Shown here: positions 22,501 to 34,500 of the stretch, piece after piece | Position numbering within the stretch: the stretch's first letter is position 1 | Layout: every line of letters begins with the position of its first letter | From: Amyelois transitella | Lineage: Eukaryota; Arthropoda; Insecta; Lepidoptera; Pyralidae | Direction: 5' to 3' | Length of the DNA: 64,000 nt | Assembly: GCF_032362555.1 (NCBI RefSeq) | Contig: NC_083530.1 | Location: 4,804,001-4,868,000, forward strand | Program-made: the position numbers and the translations under genes | The notes under the pieces: generated by a model | What the model was told of the DNA's origin: nothing | What the model saw: only the letters and a program-made list of their open reading frames with translations | The model's database searches: none

Positions 22501-25500
22501 AAATAAGAAACCGTATTCAACTCTTTTGCTGCATTTTAATAAGTAATTCATATAATATTTATAAATGCAGTAAAAATCCTTACCATACAAAAATGTATTA
22601 CTGCATTTTAATATACATGCATTAATATTTATTTAGGTATACATCAAAGATTTTTTGAGGCAGAGACGATATTCACTGCGTTTAAGGTGGTGAAATCATG
22701 GAACCGCGTAAACGTAACTGCTCTTACTGTATGTTAGTTAGTTTTCAGTGTAATCTGAAATGCGATTTTGAGTTACTGCAATCTAAAAAATTGATTTTTT
22801 TATCTTAAAAATCCTTGTATTAAAAAATCTGTTAAATCACATTGCTCCTTATGACGTACGCTATAAAGTTCAGTATTTAACACAAAACTCTTAAAATGTC
22901 TATTACTGCGTTTTAGGTGCTGCAGGGCAGAGAGCTAACAACCTTGAATAGACTAAAAAAGATGGAATTGAAGTTTTAATTGTGACAGGTTGCTAGCCCA
23001 TCGCGTACAAGAATCCTAAGTGCAGTTTGTTACGCCGCTTCTTACTTTACTATTATGTTGATTTGTTATGTTGACGTCATTCAGTGATGCCATTTATCCT
23101 ATTTTGAAAATAAATCTATTTTCTTCATAGGCCACACTCAGATTGTGACAGGTCGCTTGCTCATCATTACGTGAGTGACATTTACAATTTAGTTTTTTAA
23201 AATAATAAACGTCCATATTATGCATAACTCGCTATTCATCTGTCTGTAACGCTTTGATAAACCACTTTTCATTTTTAAGAAATTGTGTATGAATATCTAT
23301 ATCTAAGATTCTTTACAAACTCTTAAGGAGCATTGTTCAACAGTAAACTATCCACGTAATTTGGACTACGAGAACCCATCGAGTTGCAACGTGGTTGGAG
23401 GAAGGAACTTCAGCATCCAATTCAACTCTAAAGCTGACTCGTGTCCAATAAAAATAGGTCAGTATATGTAGTTTGTTCCGCCGCTCCTTCTACACATGCG
23501 CTTTGGAAGCGGTAGTAGTTATAATTAGATTTAAGTGATGTGACGTCAATAAGTGATACCTTGTATTCAATTTTGAAAATAAACCTATTCTATTCTGTTC
23601 TGATTGTATGTAAGTAAAGTTGGAAAATACATCATTTTTCCGCAGGTGTCTGGCACATAGTGCCGTGCTGTCTGTTCCGGGAGGTGTTTGTCATCAGGGA
23701 CTACACTACCATCGACCCAGCCCTGCACCAGGAGTTGAATAAGACGAGAAACCCTGTGGTCTTGTACTGCCATGGTCGGTATACAAACTCTTTTTGTTCT
23801 TCATCCTCCTGACGTTCCCGGCGTGTTTATTAAGGGCCATCTACAAAAATCGACGAATTTAACGCCATCTAGAAAAATACAACGAAATTAGCACCATTTA
23901 CGGAAAGCAACGAATTAAATTGACGGCGTCTGTGGCTCAGCGGTAGTAAGCTTGTCTGTAACACCGGAGGTCCCGGGTTCGAATCCCGGTCAAGGCATGA
24001 TGAGAAAAGAACTTTTTCTGATTGTCCTCCCAGCCAACACATAAGCCAGATAATAGCGAAAATATACCACAATAAGCAGTGTCAAGCTTTATTAATTATG
24101 TATTACAGCTGACGTTATGGCTTAATTTTGAATAAGAGAGTTCTTAAATTAAAATAATGTTGTAAGCTTACTAAATTCTGCACAAAGTTCTTTCTAATAG
24201 TAAATTCTGAATAATAATCAAGAGTAGTATCTGCTAAACAAGCGATATTCAAATAAAAGTAATTGAAACAGCTATTATCTGCACATTAGCTGAAATTTTT
24301 GCATTGACCTGTATAACATTTTAAAGCAAAGCAGTTAAACAGCAAAACGCTGAATATTAGACGAAATACTTTCTTTAAGCTGTATAGTGTACAAAATGGT
24401 ACTAATTTATTCAGATGCTGAATAATTTAGATGTTTTCTTCTTTACACAGCTAACTTCGGCAAAATTGAAAATAAACTCCTTGTTTTACCAAACTTATAG
24501 CGCAATAAGCATACAATTGTCTTTATGTTAAACTTAAAACAATATCAGTTACAAATGTGGGTATCTTAAGCAGCAAATAACTGATTAGTTGAAGATATCG
24601 TATGTTTATATCCAGATATTTCACCATTTTGTGACAAAATCAACAATATGCCTCCTCAGAAAAATAATAACAAAAGAGTAAATAATTCATAGAAAAAAAG
24701 AAAGAGAACGGGAGGAATAGGAAGAAAATGTTCACGAGAGTATGTAAAGATAAAAAATAGTATCTGTACAGTAATAGAAAAGAGTTTAACATCTGATACA
24801 AATGGGCCCGGGCCAAGTGCGACCAACACAGTTGAAGAGGGTTCTGTACACGATGATTATGCATCACCATCAGGATTTGTGATTCAAACACATAGACTGG
24901 GTCCAACTTTAGGTGCAGATAACGAGAGTTATATGTGTGACAACTTTGCATCTAAATCACGGACTGTACAATTTGATAATGATTCAAGTTCTACTGATTT
25001 GGAAGAAAACTCGGAATTTAATAAAAATTTAAATTTTCTCAATAATCTCAGAGAATGGCCAGTGAGTAAAAATATTTCTCAAGATCATCTTCAAATATTC
25101 ATGGATTTATTTTCTAAAAAAAAGAACCCTAAAAAGCTGAATAAAAGTATACTGTTTTATGTAATTTAAGACCTTTTGCTGATAAATTATAATTATTGTA
25201 CTTTAAACCAAATAATTTCTGGATATGTAGTAGTATGTGAACTATTATGCAAAAATAAGCAAAATAATCACTGATATAAACACTTTAATTCAAATTGGCC
25301 TTCCGCCATTAACTGACGTTCGACATAAACCTATTTTTATAAATCCTCAACATTTACCTTATGAAACACTTTATTTAGTGAGTAGGAAACATTATCAGTT
25401 ATACAAAATATGATTCTCATTACTTTCTGGGACTGAAATTTGATAAAAAGTAAAGATCATTTAATTTAAATATTATTTCACATTTGTTTACTTTTTTAAA

Positions 25501-28500
25501 TGTAGCTTTATCTTGAGGCGCTCAAAAAATGTATAATGATCATGTTGATAATTCACAGTAAAGTGCCATGCGTTTATATAATTCACCTTAAACTTACTTA
25601 AAATGTATGAAATCATTTACGCTATTATATATCGGCGACCATTTACAATATTTTGAATTAAGTGACACAAATTAATCCCGTCACAATAAAAAATACTTTT
25701 TACTTGAATAATTTCTTTGTAAAACAACTCCAAAGATCGGAATTTTGTATATCATTTGAATATCTAAACTCACAAATTAACAACTGCATAAAAGATGTAT
25801 AATTTCTGGACTAGAGAAAAATCAGAATTTATGCAGAAGATATTCAGTGTGTTGTACATTTATTCAGCTGCTATGTGGCTATTAATCAACTGTTAACCAA
25901 ATTGAAGCAAGATATTTTGTGCCCAAATTGCTTGAATATCACCTGTATAAGCGCTTACACAGAAGTTATACAAATACTTTATCCAGCTTAAAGTTAAAAG
26001 ATTGCTTTTACGCAAAATTTATACAGCTATATTGTGTTGGCTGGGCTGGGTCTTGGATGTTTATCTATATAGAAATTATTATAAAATATATTATCGTTGA
26101 GTTCTGTAACACAAGTTTCAAACTTACTGCGAGGCTAACTCAATCAGTGTAATTTGTCAAAAAAAATAAAAAAATTGCCGTGTGATTCCCGGCACCAATA
26201 TATCATTTCCCGTGGATGTCGGTAAGAGGCAACTAAGGGATAGGCTTTTAAACTTGGGATTCTTATTTTTAAAGCGATGGGCTAGCAACCAGTAACTATA
26301 TGAATCTCAATTCTACGAGTATTATAAAGCCAAACAGCTGAACGTGGCCTGTCAGTCGTTTCAAGATTGTTGGCCCTGTCTATCCCGCAAGGGATATAGT
26401 CGTGACTAGGTATATGTATGTATGTATGCAACGAATTAAACGCCATTTACATAAAGCGACAAATTTAGCGCCACTCACAAAAAAACAAGGTTCGCAAATC
26501 TCACGGGATATGTCCCTATGTCCTTTTTCAGACTCTTAATTATATATTAGTGATATCATAAGAAGATTAATTCAGAAGATAACCCGTGTAGAGGTGACAA
26601 ACAAACAAATACACTCACTTTCACATTTATAATACTTATAAATTGGAATGGGATTAACACCATATAGGAAGTATGGTTATTAAAGTTATTTATTCCTACA
26701 GAAGATAGAAGGAGAAAAGAGGAGGAAATAATCAGTTTAAAATAATTATATTATGAACATAAAAATGAAGAATCTATTACAATAAAAATTATTTTTGACA
26801 TATCTCTAACAAACAACATCATGGCAACCGTTGCTATGGCGAAGTTGCCAAGAAGGTTGCCTACACACCAGTATTCTTCACTATGCTTCTAGGCAATTCT
26901 AATCACCGGGCGTCTCCTCATCGGTTGCAGATGTACAAGGTGTTCCAGCGACTCAATTTTCACGTCATCACCTTCGATTATAGGGGTATGTATGTTTGTT
27001 TGTATTATTTTTGCGCAGAAATTTACACAGTTACAAGGAATAGTAAATAGTAATAAACACTTGCAATGGCGGACTTGTCCCATGGAGGGATCTCTTCCAG
27101 TTAACCGACAAACCTAACATACACAATTACCAATTGGGGAGGTTTCTACAAACGTCCCAAATCAATTTAAATCAAAGTATTTTTAAGGAATAGAGCTATC
27201 TAGAAAAGGCTAAATAAGAAAATGAGAGTGACAGGATAAGAACAGCGTGATAAGAGAATATTGTGATATTCTAATACAAAAAAGAATAGAACCACTCCAC
27301 CTCTTTCCCATAGATTCTGTTAAAGGCTAAGGGGTAGGCTTATAAACTTGTGATTCTTCTTTTAGGCGATGGGCTAGCAACCTGTCTCTATTTGAATCTC
27401 AATTCTATCTTAAAACCAAATAGCTGAACGTGGCCTATCAGTCATTTCAAGACTTTGATTTTGGCTCTGTCTACCCCGCAAGGGATATAGTTGTGATCAT
27501 ATGTATATGTATGTATATTCTATCTTAAAGCCAAATAGCTGAACGTGGCCCATCAGTCTTCCGCAAGGGATATATCCCTTGTCGTGATCATATGTATGTA
27601 TGTATCTATCTATCTATCACCTTAAAAACAGAAGGCCAAGTCTATTTACCTCTCCTTTTGTCACCACTTATTGTGACGTAATGACTAGATACTTACCTAC
27701 TTAGTTATTAGATAACATGCCGCAATAAACGGTCACACAGCCCGTTAAAGGAGGTTAGTTTATGTTAGAGTTAACGGTTGAGTCGGTAAGGAAAGCGTAT
27801 CTACCTACGCGTAGAAGCGCAATCGGGTAAAAAAAAAGAATCCCAAGTTTACGCGCCTTTCTCCAACCGTTTTACGACATCCGTGGCGACGAGATGGAGT
27901 CGTACGTTTCTTATTTTGTCGGAGTCACACGACACTACGAAGAGTAATTGTTACTTAGAAATTAACATGGTGAGCATAGTTTGGCACCGCTGAGTCAGAC
28001 ACCATACCGCGAACCTTGTATTTAGCAATAACCACCTTTCTATCCGCCGACCAAAGAAGATAATATTATGGAACTCCCGGTAACTGATAAATCTCAAGTG
28101 AGGTTGAAACGCTTAGCGTTTTATGGTTTTACGACTAGCAAAAAAGATTAGGTGCTTTTTTTTTTACTGACGCCTCGTCCGTTGCCAAATTTCAAGTAAA
28201 TACCTCAAGATCTGTTTTTTTTTATCGACGGACGGATCGTGACGGTTTACAGGGATAAAACGTATCTATCCAAGATGTCGCCCCAGTATGTAACGTATAA
28301 CTTCATACTAAATTTCGAGTAAAGCGTGTACAGATATACAGATAGACAGAAAAGAAAAATAAAACTGCAGATTCGTTATACTTATGTATCAAAAAGATGG
28401 ATAGATAAAATGTTTATGTATTCGACAGTGCTACAAACACAAAACAAATATAACAATAACATACATACATATCCTCTATGGGGTAGACAGAGCCCACAGT

Positions 28501-31500
28501 CTCATGAAGACTGAAAAGCCACGTTCAGCTGTATACCTTAATGAAAAAAATGAGATTCAAATAGTGACTCTTTTTTTCAGGCGATGGGCTACTGTACCAG
28601 TAGCCCATCGCCTGAAAAAAAGACACCCAAGTTTATGAGCCTAGCTCTTAATCGCCTTTTACGACATCCATGGCGTCGAGGTGAAGTGGTCTTATTTTTT
28701 TTTCTATTTGTGCCGGGAACCACACGGTAACATCTCTTACTTGTATGTTGACACACACTTTATAAGTAGGATAACTGCTTCTCAGAAATGAACATATTAT
28801 ATTAGGGGAGGCTGGCACCGCTGAATCAGACACCTGACCACCGGTGGCGATTCCTGGTGTTTATAATTGGGGTGGCGCCAGCTATTGTTATACAGGGTGA
28901 CTTTTAATTCAACTGCATTAACTTAACTGTTAAGTGTACCTACTCATCTAAAGGATATTTAAAAACGTTAAAAGAAAAATATCGGTTCATATTTCAGAAA
29001 GTACGAAAAAAAAAAAAAGTATCAAAATTCACGATCCTAAATATGTCATATCACCCCGGCCGGCGGAAAAGCGACGCGCAAGATTCAGAGGTCAACGACA
29101 CAATTCATTCAGCTGAGCGATCTCGACAACTCTGTACTTTACTTGATCTTGATACTAGAAAAATAATTTATTTTTCAGACATTTATTTACATGTTTAGTT
29201 TTAATTTATTTTTGTAGTATTGGTCTTTAATAAAGCGTGTGACGTTGTTTTTGAGGGTTTTTTAAATGTGAAAATAATGGCGTTTATTTTAAATAAAAAT
29301 AGGCTCAAACGGCTCAGAAGCATGGGTATAGTCTATGTTTAAAAGGATGCAGTTGTTTTAAATGTCACCCTGTATAGGGTGTAGTGTCAAGTGCGCAAAA
29401 CCTGAAAATCGTTTCTTCAGACAGTCAATGTGAACAACTTTCAGTCTTTCATTAAGGAACCTACAATTTGAAAACGCAAAAAAAATCATACAATTTGACA
29501 TTTTCATTTTTGTATGAAATAGCTAAAATATTTTCATGTCTATTATTAACTGATTACGAAATGAAACGTCAATTAAATCAATAGAATAGAATAGAAAACT
29601 TAACAAACACTATCGCAAATCTCGAACGAACGCGGCGACAAACGCGGGTCGCGTTCGTGATAGAAGCCCGCAGCGCTCGTAAAGTGCAATTATACAATAA
29701 TTGTCCTGTGTCTAAATAATTAGGTTGTTAGTATACAATTTTTTACATTTTATTTAATGCTTATAAATTACTAGCTGTGCCCGCAACTTCGTCCGAGTGG
29801 AATAGTTATTTTGGGCATCATTGAAGCCCTCAAGGATGAAAAATTTTCCTCGTTTTTTTCACATTTTTCATTATTTCTTTGCTCCTTATAGTTGCAGCGT
29901 GATGTTATATAGCCTAAAGCCTTCCTCGATAAATGGTCTATTCAACGCTAAAATATTTTTTCATTTCGAACCTGGAGTTCCTGAGATTAGCGCGTTCAAA
30001 CAAACAAACTCTTTAGCTTTATAATATTAGTATAGACTGTATGGCGGCGCCGTACGCGCCATCTTGGAGAAATAACCACTGCTGAACGCCAACCTTGAAT
30101 TTAGCAATAACCACCGCCGCTTTGCCGCGAGCAAAAAAAAGCGATGTTGAGGAACTCCTGGAAACTGATTACCTACTTTAAAACCTCAAGTGATGATGAA
30201 CACTTCGCATTTTATGACTTTGCGACGAGCAAAAACGGTTTTTTTTTAAACTGACGCCTGACGACCTTGTCAAAGAAATTTTACCGCGTCGAATATTTTA
30301 TTTGCATTTCTGCGTAAATCGGAGAAATGCAAATAAAATATTAGATATGACAGTTTTTTTTTATTATTCTTGCTAAAATTACCGGGAAACAATTTCTCAG
30401 TTGCTGGTAAGATAATAAAAAGGATAAAGAAGGCTTTGGAGGAGACTAAAAAAAATTTCGCTGGTTGAGGCAAAAAATGTAAATACCAACATGTTTTTAA
30501 AAAAAAATTGTTTGTTTGTTTGTGTGAAGGTAAATTCTTTCGAAATACATCACTCGGCATGAAAATTATGAAAATGATTCTGCTTGTTCATCCTTTAGTT
30601 TTTTTCTACGAAATCCACATACGTAATAATAAATGTTCATATTCTAAGTATATCTAAATCTATACGGTACGGATAAAACTCTATCTACCTATCTCTGAGA
30701 TCCAGTATTCGCCTTTAACGACATCCATTCGAACCACGTTTGATGTCGTAAAGGGCTGAGAAAAATAGGCTTATAAAATTGGGATTCCTCTTTTAAGCGA
30801 AGGGCTAGCAACCTGTCACTATTTGAATCTCAATTCCATCATGAAGCTATTTAGCTGAGCGTGGCCTTTTCGAGATTGTTGGCTTGGTCTACCCCGCGAA
30901 CGATATGAACGTGACTATATGTTAGCATGTATTAATTACTGTGTGATTGTTTGGCGGACAGCGCACAGCCGAAACCGTTGGATGTAGAAACTTGTTTAGC
31001 ATGTAGTTTCCTTATAAGGTGCACTGAGGGGACTTTCCCGAAATTCCCATAGGAACGTACTCGATCGCGCTGTGGTAAAACCATTTATTCGGTCCATGAT
31101 AATACATACCTACATACATACATAAAATCACGCCTCTTTCCCGGAGGGGTAGGCAGAGACTACCTCTTTCCACTTGCCACGATCTCTGCATATGTAGTAG
31201 GTACGTGTCATCCATGATAATACATACATACATACATACATATGGTCACGTCTATATCCCTTGCGGGGTAGACAGAGCCAACAGTCTTGAAAAGACTGAA
31301 TGGCCACGTTTAGCTATTTGGCTTAATGATAGAATTGAGATTCAAAAAAATGACAGGTTGCTAGCCCATCGCCTAAAAGAGGAATCCCAAGTTTATAAGC
31401 CTATCCCTTAGTCGCCTTTTACGACATCCATGGGAAAGAGATGGAGTGGTCGTATTCTTTTTTGTAATGGTGCCGGGAACCACACGGCACTGATCCATGA

Positions 31501-34500
31501 TAATACTGATGTTGAAGGTTATGGAGACTCAACACACGTGCGGCCAACGGAGCGTGGGGTGGTGGAAGACGCGTTGTGCGTCTACGCATGGCTCATAGAC
31601 TCTTTGGATCATGAGAACAGGCCGCCCGTCATTATATGGGGACATTCCCTTGGTAAGTGCCAAATCAATCAATACATAGAATAAAATAGTAAAATATTTT
31701 TGTCTGATGAAATCGAGCATGTTACAATACAGTTTTTGAAAAAATGATTATAATAACGATAAAGTGAGTTTATTTATTTGTTTTTTTTTTGTTACTTCAA
31801 CACAGGTTATCCATTAAATTAACCTTTTTAAAACATCACGTACTTATAATTATATTAGGCCTATATCATATCACCTATATCATTAAGCCTAACAGCTGAA
31901 CGTGGCATGTCAGTCTTTCAAGATTGTTGGCTCTGTCTACCCCGCAAGGGATACCGACGTGATTATTATAATATAATTATTACATTATAATTGACAGTCT
32001 GAAGCGTGATTATTGCGAAAAAACCTGTATTCTTTCGTAGGTGACGCAAAAATCGTCGCTTTTTGTAGGTGGCGTTTAATTCGTTGCTTTTGTAGGAGGC
32101 GCTGATGGCGCTAGATTCACGCGGGCGAATCAGCGGATAAAAGCTAGTATAATATAGTATAATATAATATATTATAGCTAGTATTTTGACGGCCTCTGTG
32201 GCGCAGCGGTAGTACGCTTGTCTGTGACACGGGGGGTCCCGGGTTCGAATCCCGGCCGGGGCATGATGAGAACAGAACTTTTTCTGATTGACCTGGGTCT
32301 AGGATGTTTATCTATATAAGTATTTATTATAAAATATAGTATCGTTGAGTTGGTATCTCGTAACACAAGTCTCGAACTTACTTCGAGGCTAACTCAATCA
32401 GTGTAATTTGTCCCGTTAAAAAAAAAACAAAAAAAAAATAATAATATATGTACTTTTGGTAATCATTAGAGCAGTGAAACGTGGGAATAAACAAATGTAT
32501 AGTGAAAAGATCGGGAATTAGTATACACCAAAGAAGACAGAAGGAGAACAGTGGAGAGAAATAATCAAATGAAAAACACTGTATTTTTGGAAATCAAATA
32601 AATATATTTAACAATAATAATTTGATATTTTTTTGCTCACCAAAAAAAGTCATGGCTACTGTTACGAGTAGGTACTATAGCATACATACCCATGCATATG
32701 TATGCCAGGTGCCGTGTGGTTCCCGGCACCAATACAAAAAAGAATAGGACCACTCCATCTCTTTCCCATGGATGTCGTAAAAGGCGACTAAGGGATAGGA
32801 TTACAAACTTTGAATTTTTTTTTAGGCGATGGGTTAGCAACCTGTCACTATTTGAATCTCAATTTTCACATTTAGCCAAATAGCGGATCGTAGCCTATCA
32901 GTCTTTTCAAGACTGATGGCTTTCTCTACCCCGCAAAGGAAATCGACGTGACTATATGTATGCATGTATGTATGTAATCATCTTTAGGTGTAGCTGCTAC
33001 CAGCTAATCTCGTGGCCCAGATGGAGAGCCCGACGCGTTGGTACTGGAAGCACCATTCAATCATCTCACTGACTCATCTACATTGACTGATTGACTGATA
33101 TCCCGCTTTAGGTACAGCTGTAGCAGCCAATCTCGTGGCCCACATGGAGAGCCCGACGCGTTGGTACTGGAAGCACCATTCAATCATCTCACTGACTCAT
33201 CTACATTGACTGATTGACTGATATCCCGCTTTAGGTACAGCTGTAGCAGCCAATCTCGTGGCCCACATGGACAGTCTGTGCGCGGAGCAGCGCGTGTCGT
33301 GTCAGCCGCAGCCCGACGCGTTGGTACTGGAAGCACCGTTCAATAACCTCACCGAGGAGATTGAGAAGCATCCATTTTCCAAGGTTAACATTTTGTTCAC
33401 TTCAGTGTAAGTACATACATATAGTCACGTCTATATCCGTTGCGGGTTTGAAAGGGCAAACAGTCCCAGAAAAACCGAAAGGCCACGTTCAGCTGTTTGG
33501 CGGGGAAGCTCAAAATATTATGAGCTTCTGCGTGCTTAGGAATATTGTCACAGCTACTTGAAACTCTGCCTTTGGTACGAGTATGTAGCAGTCTCATAGA
33601 ATTACTGCTACCTTTTTAAAGGAATACCGTGCACATTCATCATCCACTGTGCTCTAAATTTATTTTAAAAATATTTAAAAACCTTGTGGAAAATATAACT
33701 AATTTCGGCAATCGCTGCACCTATTCATTATGTTTATTGTTTATTTACTGTAGTTTTTATATATGTTTATTTTATATTTTGTGTAGGTATAAATAATAAA
33801 TATATTAGTTTGACCCCAAGTAAAGTGCTCTGTCAGACCCAATGGTTGACTGGTAAATAATGCTTCTAGCATTAAGTCCGCCAATTGTGCTATACATTTG
33901 TATTTTGTACAATAAAGTTTAAGTAAATAAAAAATGTTACTATGTAGTTTATTAGATACAATACAAAATGACCAATAATTACACTAACTTTAAGTCGTTG
34001 ATTCGTTTGGAGAAGCAAAAGTGATTATCAGCTATTATATTATAAATATACTTGCATCTTTATTAAGCGATAAGTACTTTCTTTATCAAGTAACTATTGA
34101 CTTTATTACATTAATAGTAAGAGAAACCTGTCATTGGCCTTATAATAGCATTAGATTAATACTGTATTACTATTTAATGTACACGCTGTTGGTTTCTTTA
34201 ATAAAATAAAATAAAATGAGATGAAATGAGATGAAATGAGATGAAATGAGATGAAATGAGATGAAATGAGATGAAATGAGATGAAATGAGATGAAATGAG
34301 ATGAAATGAAATAAAATCAGTTCTTTCTTTCGCACCCTCAGTTGGTCTCCTGGCTGCCCTACTACAAGGAGACCTTCGTGAAGCCGTTCACAGCGTCATC
34401 AGAGTACGCCTTCAACACCGACCAGTACCTCACAATGGTTCCGAAGCTGCCCATCCTGATTCTACATTCGAAGGGAGACAGGGTCGTGCCTTACGAATTG

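Larger units (their letters stand above)
19733..22930. mobile_element. 3.2-kb DNA transposon with 28-bp TIRs
   Basis: The two ends are perfect inverted copies over about 28 bases (ctgccctgcagcacctaaaa and onward, at 19733 and 22930), inside a SINE-like repeat with a likely 4-bp target duplication 'agag'. The interior holds many copies of 'tactgcgtttta' / 'taaaacgcagta' variants near both ends, as expected for transposase-binding subterminal repeats. An open minus-strand region (about 20926-20588) plus a roughly 115-bp tandem repeat (20226-20490, 'ttggagtctcagg' units) may be remains of its own gene; no transposase domain was recognised, so the superfamily is unassigned. A further MITE sits at 21064. 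Confidence 0.75.
19692..23005 (-). mobile_element. SINE-like repeat split by a 3.2-kb insertion
   Basis: The left part 19692-19732 (tail, then 'cttgcggggtagacagag') and the right part 22931-23005 ('agctaacaaccttgaatag' to 'gctagcccatcgc') join into one reversed copy when the element 19733-22930 is removed. It lies in intron 1 of ABHD12 copy 2. Confidence 0.8.

Noticed and set aside
30270..30560. 96-codon minus-strand frame
   Set aside because: AT-rich, Phe/Lys-rich peptide of low complexity with no family resemblance, in repeat-laden intron 4 of copy 2.
32190..32265. tRNA gene (also at about 9160-9235 and 23925-24000)
   Set aside because: A and B boxes are present, but each is fused to the same SINE body and one is disrupted; these are SINE heads.
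32988..33234. Two extra coding exons of ABHD12 copy 2
   Set aside because: Both have a 37-base deletion and stops, and have no donor of their own; treated as pseudo-exons.
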